Of a stretch of 64,000 bases of DNA, positions 8,262 through 16,230 are shown one piece after another. Under the pieces are notes generated by a model. The model saw nothing but the letters and a program-made list of their open reading frames with translations. It did not search any database and was not told where the DNA came from. Source of the DNA: Streptomyces dysideae (GTDB lineage Bacteria > Actinomycetota > Actinomycetes > Streptomycetales > Streptomycetaceae); contig NZ_KQ949100.1 of NCBI RefSeq assembly GCF_001514305.1, positions 10,376-74,375 on the forward strand. Direction: 5' to 3'. How positions within the stretch are numbered: position 1 is the first letter of the stretch; each line of letters opens with the position of its first letter. Both the position numbers and the translations under genes were made by a program.

Positions 8262-9857
8262 TCACGCCGCCTCCCGGTAGGCCGCCGCCTCCTCCAGGTC
8301 CAGCCTGCGCAGCAGCGTCCGCAGCATCTCGTCGTCGATGTACCGCCCGTCCCGCAGCTTCACGAACACCGCGCGCTCGGCGCCGATCATCTCCCGGGAC
8401 AGCCGCCGGTAGGTGTCGTCGACGCTCTCGCCGGTGATGGGGTTGACCTGGCCGAGGCGTTCCCAGACGGCGTTGCGGCGGCGTTCCAGGACGGTGCGGA
8501 GGCGGTCGGCCAGTGGCGGCGGCAGGGCGTTGCGCTCGTCGGAGAGGAGTTCCTCGAGGTGCTGTTCGGCGACCCGGGAGGCCTGCGCCTGGGCGTTGGC
8601 CTCGGCGAGTGTCTCGGCCTGCACGTCCCGGCCGGGGAGCTTCAGCGCGCGGATCAGCGTGGGCAGCGTCACGCCCTGGACGACCAGGGTGCCGATGACG
8701 GTCGTGAAGGTCAGGAAGAGGACGAGGTTGCGTCCGGGGAACTCCTCGCCGCCGTGCACGGTGAGCGGGATCGAGAAGGCGATGGCCAGCGAGACCACGC
8801 CCCTCATCGCGGCCCAGGAGATGATGAACGGCCCCTTCCAGGTGGGGTTCTCCTCGCGTTCGCGGACCCGCGCCGACAGCATGCGCGGCAGGAATATCGC
8901 CGGATACACCCACACGAACCGGGACACGACAACCACCAGGAAGACGGCCAGCGCGTACCAGGCGGCGCGGACACCCTCGTACTCGCCGAGGCCCTTGAGG
9001 ACCACCGGCAGCTGCAGTCCGATCAGTGCGAACACCGCCGACTCCAGCACGAAGGCGACCATCTTCCACACCGCCTCCTCCTGGAGCCGGGTCGCGAAGT
9101 CGACCTCCCACGCGCGGTGCCCCAGGAACAGCGCGACGACCACGACGGCCAGCACTCCGGAGGCGTGCACCTGCTCGGCGGCCGCGTACGCGACGAACGG
9201 GATCAGCAGCGAAAGCGTGTTCTGCAGCAACGCCTCCTTGAGGTGCGTGCGCAGCCAGTGGATCGGCACCATCAGCACCAGCCCGAAGCCGATCCCGCCG
9301 GCCGCGGCCAGCAGGAACTCGCCGATCCCGCCGGCCCAGGTGGCGCCCTCCCCGACGGCGGCCGCGAGCGCGACCCGGTACGCGGTGATCGCGGTGGCGT
9401 CGTTCACCAGGGACTCACCCTGCAGGATCGTGGTGATCCGGGACGGCAGCCCCACCCGGCGCGCGACCGCCGTCGCCGCGACCGCGTCCGGCGGCGCCAC
9501 CACCGCGCCCAGCACCAGTGCGGCGGTCAGCGGCAGATCCGGCACGATCAGATACGCCGCCCAGCCGACGGCGACGGTCGCGAAGAGGACGTAGCCCACC
9601 GACAGCAGCGCGACGGGCCGCAGCTGTGCGCGCAGATCGAGGTACGAGCTGTCCGTGGCCGCAGAGTGCAGCAGCGGCGGGAGGATCAGCGGCAGGACGA
9701 TGTGCGGGTCGAGGGTGTAGTCGGGCACCCCGGGGACGTACGACACCACCAGGCCGGCCGCGACCAGCAGCAGCGGCGCCGGTACGGGCGTACGCCGGGC
9801 CACCGCGGCCACCACCGCGCTGCCCGCCACCAGCAGAAGCAGCGGCATCACGCCCAT
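8262..9857 (-). CDS. Na+/H+ antiporter, CPA1 family
   Basis: A polytopic membrane protein of about 531 residues exchanging Na+ (or K+) for H+. About twelve hydrophobic segments fill residues 1-410. The ion-binding ND motif is in GESLVNDATAI (N152-D153), with APPDAV at 121-126 in the preceding helix. A cytoplasmic C-terminal region of about 110 charged residues is rich in Arg/Glu. Several starts lie within nine nucleotides: ATG 9857, or GTG/ATG at 9851/9848 with better spacing to GAGGG. It is divergent from the UBP zinc-finger gene with 60 nt between the starts, implying back-to-back promoters and a possible functional link. Confidence 0.88.
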   Translation of the reverse strand: MGVMPLLLLVAGSAVVAAVARRTPVPAPLLLVAAGLVVSYVPGVPDYTLDPHIVLPLILPPLLHSAATDSSYLDLRAQLRPVALLSVGYVLFATVAVGWAAYLIVPDLPLTAALVLGAVVAPPDAVAATAVARRVGLPSRITTILQGESLVNDATAITAYRVALAAAVGEGATWAGGIGEFLLAAAGGIGFGLVLMVPIHWLRTHLKEALLQNTLSLLIPFVAYAAAEQVHASGVLAVVVVALFLGHRAWEVDFATRLQEEAVWKMVAFVLESAVFALIGLQLPVVLKGLGEYEGVRAAWYALAVFLVVVVSRFVWVYPAIFLPRMLSARVREREENPTWKGPFIISWAAMRGVVSLAIAFSIPLTVHGGEEFPGRNLVLFLTFTTVIGTLVVQGVTLPTLIRALKLPGRDVQAETLAEANAQAQASRVAEQHLEELLSDERNALPPPLADRLRTVLERRRNAVWERLGQVNPITGESVDDTYRRLSREMIGAERAVFVKLRDGRYIDDEMLRTLLRRLDLEEAAAYREAA

Positions 9858-9917
9858 ACCCTCGCCCACCCTCTTTTTTCGCGCGGCCTTCCGCGCGCCC
9901 GTCGTAACCTGGCAATC

Positions 9918-10178
9918 ATGAAACAGTGCACGCATGCCGACGCGCTGCCGCACCCCGAACCCGGGCCGCTGACCGCGACCTGTCCGGAGTGCCTGGCGGA
10001 CGGTACCCACCCGGTACAGCTGCGGCTGTGTCTCACCTGCGGTCACGTCGGCTGCTGCGACACCTCGCCGGGCCGGCACGCGTCCACGCACCACGCGGAC
10101 TCCGGGCATCCTGTGATGCGGACCTTCGAACCCGGCGAGAACTGGCGCTGGTGCTTCGTCGACCACGTACTCGTGTGA
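9918..10178 (+). CDS. UBP-type zinc finger protein
   Basis: An 86-residue protein made almost entirely of one zf-UBP domain. Cys/His ligands are spread as C4/H6, CPEC, CLTCGHVGCCD, H-x3-HH and H in DSGHPVM. In eukaryotes this domain binds the C-terminal tail of ubiquitin; in bacteria without ubiquitin its ligand is unknown. I recall the domain also occurring next to, or fused with, CPA1 antiporters, which makes the divergent antiporter partner here suggestive. Start ATG 9918 has no clear Shine-Dalgarno sequence, so translation may begin on a very short leader. Confidence 0.8.
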   Translation: MKQCTHADALPHPEPGPLTATCPECLADGTHPVQLRLCLTCGHVGCCDTSPGRHASTHHADSGHPVMRTFEPGENWRWCFVDHVLV

Positions 10179-10212
10179 CCCTGGATGTCGGCGGACGACT
10201 CGGGTTCCGGAC

Positions 10213-10238
10213 GGTTCGACCGTCTGACGCCTGGGTAC
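10213..10238 (+). promoter_or_regulatory. Candidate sigma-B/sigma-H-type promoter of the anti-sigma/sigH operon
   Basis: GGTT at 10213-10216, 16 nt, then GGGTAC at 10233-10238 fits the Streptomyces SigB-family consensus GNNT-N16-GGGTA(C/T). It lies 210 nt upstream of the anti-sigma start and would let the SigB-family network drive its own member. The rest of the 269-nt gap has no gene; other promoters are likely but not clear. Confidence 0.5.
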
Positions 10239-10447
10239 GTCAAACCGGCGCGCGCTCTTCCCAATTGGAGCCGCAGACCCCTAGACACGGAGCGTATCCG
10301 CAGGTTTACTGTGAGTGACGGCACGGGGTTGGGGTCCTGGGGACAGGAAAGTCAAGAGCGCGATAGCGTCACCGCTGAACCACACATCGCGTTACACCGG
10401 GGGGCGACCCTCGGCCCCGAAATGCTTGTACCACCTTGGAGGTGAGG

Positions 10448-10861
10448 GTGTCCCAGATCGCAGGCGAGCCCGCGACCCAGGACTTCGTGGAAGTCCGGCT
10501 ACCGGCTGCGGGTGCCTACCTGTCGGTGCTGCGTACGGCTACTGCCGGCCTCGCAGCCCGTTTGGACTTCACCCTCGACGAGATCGAGGACCTGCGCATC
10601 GCGGTGGACGAGGCCTGCGCGATCCTGCTTCAGCAGGCCGTGCCCGGCTCAGTGCTGAGCTGCGTCTTCCGCCTTGTCGACGACTCACTCGAAGTCACCG
10701 TCTCGGCCCCGACCACGGATGGCCATGCCCCCTCCAGGGACACCTTCGCCTGGACCGTGCTGTCCGCCCTCGCGGGCAAGGTCTCCTCCGCCGTGGACGA
10801 GGACAAAACCGTTTCGATCAGCCTCTACAAACAGCGCGGCGCGGGACCCGGGCCGGCGTGA
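10448..10861 (+). CDS. Anti-sigma factor, RsbW/SpoIIAB-type kinase fold (PrsH/RshA-like)
   Basis: A 137-residue GHKL-fold protein that should bind and inhibit the sigma factor encoded directly downstream. The helix DEIEDLRIAVDEACAILL (about 44-61) corresponds to the N-box region, but the canonical Asn is replaced, so kinase activity on an anti-anti-sigma factor may be weak or absent. GTG at 10448 follows GGAGGTGAGG at 5 nt; a TTG 12 nt upstream is less likely because it overlaps that site. The stop overlaps the sigma gene start as GTGA, which implies translational coupling. The pair corresponds by position to prsH-sigH of S. coelicolor. Confidence 0.85.
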   Translation: MSQIAGEPATQDFVEVRLPAAGAYLSVLRTATAGLAARLDFTLDEIEDLRIAVDEACAILLQQAVPGSVLSCVFRLVDDSLEVTVSAPTTDGHAPSRDTFAWTVLSALAGKVSSAVDEDKTVSISLYKQRGAGPGPA

Positions 10862-11982
10862 GGAACGGGGACGGGCCGGTGCGGGACGAAGAGCGCGGCA
10901 CACGGGAGCTGCCGGCCGAGGGCACAGGCGGTCCGAGCGACACCCGGCGCCCAGGGGACGTCGTCGAAGGCATGGCCGGCATCCCCGAGCAGGCCCGGCC
11001 GCATCCCGAGGACGACTCCTCGGCGGCCGGCTTCCCGGTCGACGGGCAGCGGGATGAGGAAGGTGCCGTGCAGGGCGCGCCTCCGGCGGGGCGGATCGAG
11101 GTCTCCCCTGTCCGAGCCGAGGCGAGGGCTCGGGGAAGGGCAACGGGCGGGACGATGGGCGAGCACGAGCGAAACGCAGAGGACGGCGCGGTGGGTACGC
11201 ACAGCGTGCAGGCCACGCAGCACGACCTTCAGGACCGCAGTGGGGCGCGTGCCCTGTTCGTCAAGCTGCGCGAGCTGAAGGAGGGCAGCGCGGAGTACGC
11301 GGAGCTGCGCAATCAGCTGGTCCGGATGCATCTGCCGCTCGTCGAGCACCTCGCGCGCCGCTTCCGCAACCGCGGTGAGCCGCTGGACGACCTCACGCAG
11401 GTCGCCACCATCGGCCTGATCAAGTCGGTCGACCGCTTCGACCCGGACCGCGGCGTCGAGTTCTCGACGTACGCGACTCCGACGGTCGTCGGCGAGATCA
11501 AGCGGCACTTCCGTGACAAGGGCTGGGCGGTCCGCGTCCCGCGCAGGCTCCAGGAACTCCGGCTGGCGCTGACGACGGCCACGGCGGAACTGTCCCAGCA
11601 GCACGGCCGCTCCCCCACGGTCCACGAGCTCGCCGAGAAGCTGGCGATCTCGGAGGAGGAGGTCCTGGAGGGCCTGGAGTCGGCCAACGCGTACTCCACG
11701 CTCTCCCTGGACGTCCCCGACACGGACGACGAGTCCCCGGCGGTGGCGGACACGCTGGGGGCGGAGGACGAGGCGCTGGAGGGCGTCGAGTACCGCGAAT
11801 CACTCAAGCCGCTGCTGGAGGATCTTCCGCCGCGAGAGAAGCGGATCCTGCTCCTCCGCTTCTTCGGCAACATGACCCAGTCACAGATCGCACAGGAGGT
11901 CGGCATCTCCCAGATGCACGTCTCGCGACTGCTGGCGCGGACGCTGGCGCAGCTGCGGGAGAAACTGCTGGTCGAGGAGTAG
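10858..11982 (+). CDS. sigH: RNA polymerase sigma factor SigH (SigB/F/G family)
   Basis: A group 3 sigma factor for stress and development. The conserved part (from about residue 120) has region 2 (LPLVEHLARRF...DLTQVATIGLIKSVDRFDP...EFSTYA), region 3, and region 4 with the helix-turn-helix MTQSQIAQEVGISQMHVSRLL. GTG at 10858 overlaps the anti-sigma stop and gives 374 residues with a hydrophilic Glu/Gly/Pro-rich N-terminal extension of about 99 residues. ATG at 11155 (MGEHERN) would give a shorter 275-residue form. S. coelicolor sigH is known to yield several isoforms from different starts and processing, so both may be used. Confidence 0.88.
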   Translation: MRNGDGPVRDEERGTRELPAEGTGGPSDTRRPGDVVEGMAGIPEQARPHPEDDSSAAGFPVDGQRDEEGAVQGAPPAGRIEVSPVRAEARARGRATGGTMGEHERNAEDGAVGTHSVQATQHDLQDRSGARALFVKLRELKEGSAEYAELRNQLVRMHLPLVEHLARRFRNRGEPLDDLTQVATIGLIKSVDRFDPDRGVEFSTYATPTVVGEIKRHFRDKGWAVRVPRRLQELRLALTTATAELSQQHGRSPTVHELAEKLAISEEEVLEGLESANAYSTLSLDVPDTDDESPAVADTLGAEDEALEGVEYRESLKPLLEDLPPREKRILLLRFFGNMTQSQIAQEVGISQMHVSRLLARTLAQLREKLLVEE

Positions 11983-12008
11983 GCGGGCGGCGGAGGACGG
12001 CGTAATGG

Positions 12009-12473
12009 CTACCTCTTGCCGTCCTGCCCGTCGCTCTTCTGCACGTTTCCAGGCCCTCGGATCCCGAGGGCCTGGGTCGTCGCGGGGTTGATCAGCAGCA
12101 CCAGCGCGGTGACCGCGACGACGGCGAGGGCGATGCCCGCCGGGATCGCGATGCTGTCGGTCTGGAGCAGGTTGTAGGCCACCGGCAGCGCCATGATCTG
12201 AGTGACGACGGCCGGCCCCCGGCTCCAGCTCCGCTGCCCCATCAGCCCACGGGCGGCGAGCAGCGGCAGCAGCGCCAGCACGATCAGCGTGATGCCGCCG
12301 GTGACGGCGGACTGCCGGTCGTCCGGATCCCCCGCAAGCCCTGCCACGAGCATCCAGGCCCCTCCGCCAACCAGCGCGAGCCCCTCCAACGCGGCCAGCC
12401 CGGCCGCATACATCAGACGCCGCGGACGCGGACCGGCGGTTTCGGAAACGACTGGGCTCTGCTCATTACTCAC
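12009..12473 (-). CDS. Integral membrane protein of unknown function
   Basis: A 154-residue protein with four predicted membrane helices (about 22-48, 58-75, 88-103, 109-128), a polar Arg/Pro-rich N-terminus and a charged C-terminal tail ending KSDGQDGKR. No motif links it to a known activity. It faces sigH tail to tail (26-nt gap) and is divergent from the lipid kinase gene. Its place between sigH and the DgkA-like gene is conserved in Streptomyces as far as I recall. Function cannot be assigned. Confidence 0.75.
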   Translation of the reverse strand: MSNEQSPVVSETAGPRPRRLMYAAGLAALEGLALVGGGAWMLVAGLAGDPDDRQSAVTGGITLIVLALLPLLAARGLMGQRSWSRGPAVVTQIMALPVAYNLLQTDSIAIPAGIALAVVAVTALVLLINPATTQALGIRGPGNVQKSDGQDGKR

Positions 12474-12635
12474 CCCAGCAGGTTAGCCCGCACACCCCGG
12501 CCCACCGGATCCGAGGCACAGGCCTGTTTCCCCACCCCCGCTCACACGCCCCGTGGCAAGGTTCACGCCCGTATCTCTTACTTGATCCCTGGCGCGACCT
12601 GTGCCCGGTACCACCCAGTAGGTACGCTGCAACTC

Positions 12636-13604
12636 ATGCGTGCACTCCTCGTGGTCAATCCGGCGGCAACCACCACAAGCGCACGTACGCGCGATGTCCT
12701 GATCCACGCGCTCGCGAGTGAGATGAAGCTCGAGGTGGTCACCACGGAGTACCGCGGCCACGCGCGGGACCTCGGGCGGCAGGCGGCTGAGGGTGGGAAC
12801 GTCGACATGGTGGTCGCCCTCGGTGGCGACGGCACGGTCAACGAGGTCGTCAACGGGCTGTTGCACGCCGGCCCCGCCCCGGAGCGCCTCCCCGGCCTCG
12901 CGGTGGTCCCCGGCGGCTCCACCAACGTCTTCGCCCGCGCCCTGGGCCTGCCCAACGACGCCGTGGAGGCGACCGGCGCCCTGCTGGACGCGCTGCGGGA
13001 GAACCGGGAGCGCACGATCAGCCTGGGTCTGACCTCGGGCACACCGGGCACGGACGACGAGGCGGTGCCGGAGCGCTGGTTCACCTTCAACGCGGGGCTC
13101 GGCTTCGACGCCGGCGTCGTCGGCCGGGTGGAGCAGCAGCGCGAACGCGGCAGGAAGTCGACGCACGCCCTGTACGTGCGCCAGGTCGTACGCCAGTTCC
13201 TCGGCGAGACCCACCGCCGGCACGGGACGATCACGCTGGAGCAGCAGGGCGAGGACCCGGTCACCGATCTGGTCGTGGCGATAGTTTCGAACACGTGTCC
13301 GTGGACGTATCTCGGCAATCGTCCGATGTACACGTCACCTAAGGCGTCGTTCGATAAAGGCCTCGACGTACTCGGCCTCAGCCGCATGACGACACCCGCC
13401 GTCGCCCGATATGGCACCCAGTTGCTCACTTCGTCCCCCGAGCGCGGCCCTCACGGCAAGCACGCTGCCTCTCTGCACGACCTGGACCAGTTCACCTTGC
13501 ATTCGAAGGTCCCGTTGCCCCTTCAGATGGACGGCGACCACCTGGGGCTGCGTACGAGCGTGACGTTCACAGGCGTACGCCGTGCACTGCGTGTGATTGT
13601 GTGA
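12636..13604 (+). CDS. Diacylglycerol/lipid kinase family protein
   Basis: A 322-residue DAGK_cat-type kinase. The nucleotide-binding GGDGTVNEVVNGLL is at about 67-80, the second glycine motif VVPGGSTNVFARALGLP follows, and the C-terminal beta-sandwich holds LPLQMDGDHLG, the conserved end motif. It would phosphorylate diacylglycerol or a related lipid with ATP, feeding phosphatidate back to phospholipid synthesis (DgkB/YegS-like). ATG at 12636 is where the family begins (MRALLVVNPAA); no good Shine-Dalgarno sequence precedes it, so a short or leaderless transcript is possible. Confidence 0.88.
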   Translation: MRALLVVNPAATTTSARTRDVLIHALASEMKLEVVTTEYRGHARDLGRQAAEGGNVDMVVALGGDGTVNEVVNGLLHAGPAPERLPGLAVVPGGSTNVFARALGLPNDAVEATGALLDALRENRERTISLGLTSGTPGTDDEAVPERWFTFNAGLGFDAGVVGRVEQQRERGRKSTHALYVRQVVRQFLGETHRRHGTITLEQQGEDPVTDLVVAIVSNTCPWTYLGNRPMYTSPKASFDKGLDVLGLSRMTTPAVARYGTQLLTSSPERGPHGKHAASLHDLDQFTLHSKVPLPLQMDGDHLGLRTSVTFTGVRRALRVIV

Positions 13605-13866
13605 GCAGAAGGGGCTAAAGTCCTTTCACTCGAACGTTTAGGCCAGGGTCCACCCCATGGAAGTACGGCTGTGACCTAGTCGACACCGAGGAATCAAAAA
13701 AAACTTTCCGGAAGGGGTTGTATCCGCCGCTGAGGTTTGCGAGTCTCTACGTGGCGATCGGGACGGCCCGCAACACCGGCCTCCCACTGATCACCGGAAC
13801 CCCTCTTCACATCACAGGACCACGTCGGCAAACCTGGCGGTCGGCCCTTCACTTGTTGAGGGATTC

Positions 13867-13880
13867 GTGAAAGCGTTCAC
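13867..13880. promoter_or_regulatory. Inverted repeat upstream of wblE
   Basis: GTGAAAGCGTTCAC is a perfect 5-bp inverted repeat with a 4-nt spacer, 45 nt before the wblE start and followed by a second ATTCAC half-site. The 320-nt gap (13605-13924) contains no gene. Apart from this palindrome and an A-run at 13697-13704 I see nothing definite. It could be the operator of a wblE regulator. Confidence 0.4.
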
Positions 13881-13924
13881 ATTCACAAGCAACTTGCATG
13901 TAATACCAAGGAGAGGTAGCAGCC

Positions 13925-14182
13925 ATGGACTGGCGTCACAACGCCGTTTGCCGCGAGGAAGACCCCGAGCTCTTCTTCCCCATCGGCAACACCGGTCCTG
14001 CGCTGCTGCAGATCGAGGAAGCCAAGGCCGTCTGCCGTCGCTGCCCGGTTATCGAGCAGTGCCTGCAGTGGGCGCTCGAGTCCGGTCAGGACTCCGGCGT
14101 CTGGGGTGGTCTCAGCGAGGACGAGCGCCGCGCCATGAAGCGTCGCGCCGCCCGCAACCGGGCCCGTCAGGCAACCGCCTGA
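13925..14182 (+). CDS. wblE: WhiB-family transcriptional regulator WblE
   Basis: An 85-residue WhiB-like iron-sulfur protein. The four cluster ligands are C9, C37, C40 and C46 (C-x27-C-x2-C-x5-C), followed by the GVWGG turn and a basic C-terminal tail (RRAMKRRAARNRAR) for DNA contact. Size and sequence match WblE (WhiB1 group), an O2/NO-sensitive [4Fe-4S] protein that binds region 4 of the principal sigma factor. A strong AAGGAGAGG precedes the ATG. It is monocistronic, ended by the hairpin at 14308. Confidence 0.93.
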   Translation: MDWRHNAVCREEDPELFFPIGNTGPALLQIEEAKAVCRRCPVIEQCLQWALESGQDSGVWGGLSEDERRAMKRRAARNRARQATA

Positions 14183-14307
14183 CACACCCCGCCCCGCAAA
14201 CAGCCTGAGCTTGGCGGCGCGTACAGCGAGTACGCATCTCCCGCCCCCGAGCCGCAGCGCGCAGTACCCCCGATGCGCTTAGCGATTGCAGAGCAGCAAC
14301 GAGCACT

Positions 14308-14333
14308 AGCCCTGGACCACATGGTCCGGGGCT
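14308..14333 (+). terminator. Terminator hairpin after wblE
   Basis: AGCCCTGGACC and GGTCCGGGGCT pair over 11 bp (one G-U) around the loop ACAT and are followed by CTTTGC. It lies 125 nt after the wblE stop and also 27 nt downstream of the convergent sensor kinase stop, so it may serve both directions. Confidence 0.7.
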
Positions 14334-14360
14334 CTTTGCTGTGCCGTGCCGCGCGGCCCC

Positions 14361-15827
14361 CTACTTGTGCGCCCGCACCGGAATGTCCAGGATCACCCGC
14401 GTTCCCCGCTCCGGTGCCGGCACCATGTCGAACGTGCCGCCCAACTCGCCCTCCACCAGGGTCCGCACGATCTGCAGGCCGAGGTTGCCCGCGGTGTGCG
14501 GGTCGAAGCCCTCGGGCAGGCCCACGCCGTCGTCCTGGACGGTGACCAGGAGACGGGCCTCCTTCGTGGTGCCGCCGCGGACCGCGGAGACCTCGACCGT
14601 GCCAGTGTCGCCCTCGCGGAAGCCGTGCTCCAGGGCGTTCTGGAGAATCTCGGTCAGGACCATCGACAGCGGGGTGGCGACCTCGGCGTCGAGGATGCCG
14701 AAGCGGCCGGTGCGCCGGCCGGCGACCTTGCCCGGGGAGATCTCGGCGACCATCGCGAGGACGCGGTCGGCGATCTCGTCGAACTCCACCCGCTCGTCCA
14801 GATTCTGGGACAGCGTCTCATGTACGATCGCGATTGAGCCGACCCGCCGTACCGCCTCTTCGAGGGCCTCCCGGCCGCGGTCGGACTCGATGCGCCGGGC
14901 CTGCAGACGGAGCAGGGCGGCGACCGTCTGGAGGTTGTTCTTCACCCGGTGGTGAATCTCCCGGATGGTCGCGTCCTTGGTGATCAACTCGCGCTCGCGG
15001 CGACGCAGTTCGGTGACGTCCCGGAGCAGGACCAGGGAACCGATGCGGGTGCCCTTGGGCTTGAGCGGGATCGCCCGGAACTGGATCACCCCGTCCGCCG
15101 ACTCGATCTCGAACTCGCGCGGCGCCCATCCGCTGGCGACCTTGGCGAGCGCCTCGTCCACCGGCCCGTGGGTCGGGGCGAGTTCAGCGGTGGTCATGCC
15201 GAGGTGGTGGCCGACCAGGTCGGCGGCGAGGCCGAGACGGTGGTAGGCGGACAGCGCGTTCGGGGAGGCGTACTGAACGACGCCCTCCGCGTCGAGGCGG
15301 ATCAGGCCGTCGCCGACGCGCGGCGAGGCGTCCATGTCGACCTGCTGGTTCGCGAACGGGAAGGCACCGGCCGCGATCATCTGCGCGAGGTCCGAGGCGC
15401 TCTGGAGGTACGTCAGCTCCAGGCGGCTCGGGGTGCGCACGGTGAGCAGGTTGGTGTTGCGCGCGATGACCCCGAGGACGCGGCCCTCCCGTCGTACGGG
15501 AATCGACTCGATACGGACGGGGACCTCCTCGCGCCACTCGGGATCGCCCTCCCGCACGATCCGGCCCTCGTCGAGCGCGGCGTCCAGCATGGGGCGGCGG
15601 CCGCGCGGGACGAGGTGGCCGACCATGTCGTCCTGGTACGAGGTGGGGCCGGTGTTGGGCCGCATCTGCGCCACGGAGACATAGCGGGTGCCGTCGCGGG
15701 TGGGGACCCACAGGACGAGGTCGGCGAAGGAGAGGTCGGAGAGCAGCTGCCACTCCGAGACCAGCAGGTGGAGCCACTCGAGGTCGGAGTCGTCGAGTGC
15801 GGTGTGCTGGCGTACGAGTTCGTTCAT
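14361..15827 (-). CDS. PdtaS-like sensor histidine kinase (GAF-PAS-HisKA_2-HATPase)
   Basis: A 488-residue cytosolic kinase without membrane segments. It has a GAF domain (about 1-155), a PAS domain (about 170-280), the HisKA_2 dimerisation helix with phospho-acceptor in IHHRVKNNLQ (H292/H293), and a HATPase domain with N-box EILQNALEHGF and G-box DDGVGLPEGF. This is the architecture of mycobacterial PdtaS, which phosphorylates an ANTAR-type RNA-binding regulator; no such partner is adjacent. ATG at 15827 matches the family start (MNELVRQHTAL). No ribosome site is visible. A DasR-like operator lies 283 nt upstream. Confidence 0.88.
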   Translation of the reverse strand: MNELVRQHTALDDSDLEWLHLLVSEWQLLSDLSFADLVLWVPTRDGTRYVSVAQMRPNTGPTSYQDDMVGHLVPRGRRPMLDAALDEGRIVREGDPEWREEVPVRIESIPVRREGRVLGVIARNTNLLTVRTPSRLELTYLQSASDLAQMIAAGAFPFANQQVDMDASPRVGDGLIRLDAEGVVQYASPNALSAYHRLGLAADLVGHHLGMTTAELAPTHGPVDEALAKVASGWAPREFEIESADGVIQFRAIPLKPKGTRIGSLVLLRDVTELRRRERELITKDATIREIHHRVKNNLQTVAALLRLQARRIESDRGREALEEAVRRVGSIAIVHETLSQNLDERVEFDEIADRVLAMVAEISPGKVAGRRTGRFGILDAEVATPLSMVLTEILQNALEHGFREGDTGTVEVSAVRGGTTKEARLLVTVQDDGVGLPEGFDPHTAGNLGLQIVRTLVEGELGGTFDMVPAPERGTRVILDIPVRAHK

Positions 15828-16230
15828 GGAGGGCACGGTTGCGAGCGTACCCGGCGGTCTGTGCAGGCCCTAAAAACGGCCGGGGGCCGTCGGCGGCCCG
15901 GAAAACACCCGCGGGCCGCGGCGCCTGGGAGGGACCCTCAACCCTCCCGGCACCGCAGCCCGGAGCAATATCGGCCGCGGGGTGTGCGGTCCCGGTCGGC
16001 CGAAGGATGAGGAGCCGGGGCAGTCAGGGCAGAGAGCTCCGGTTCCTCCGTCCGCCTTCCTGTGCGGGGAAGACGGAAGTCTGTGCGTTTTACTGCTCTC
16101 CTTCGCAATTGTGGACTAGACCACTCCGGTGTGTCTATGCGTTGGAGGATGTTTGTTGTTGGCGCTTCGTGCGGGGCTTCTAACTAATCGGACGCCCTAG
16201 CAAGCATCACGCAGCCTAACCCTTGTGGGT
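15828..16230. other. 403-nt intergenic region with no clear protein gene
   Basis: Between the sensor kinase and the TetR gene (both minus strand) lie GC-rich sequence, a hairpin at about 16053-16074 (CTTCC/GGAAG), a near-consensus DasR operator at 16110-16125, and a 16-codon reading frame starting at 16138 (MRWRMFVV...). The hairpin AACCC-TTGT-GGGTT at 16217-16230 sits at the TetR stop. The A/T content around 16080-16200 is higher than in the flanking genes, which suggests a promoter region or small RNA rather than a lost gene. Confidence 0.4.
16110..16125. promoter_or_regulatory. DasR-responsive element (dre), orphan site
   Basis: TGTGGACTAGACCACT matches the dre consensus AGTGGTCTAGACCACT at 14 of 16 positions, the best match in this window and better than those at nagB (13), dasA (13) and dasR (12). 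It is 283 nt upstream of the PdtaS-like kinase start and 106 nt beyond the TetR stop; neither gene is a known DasR target. Confidence 0.65.
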
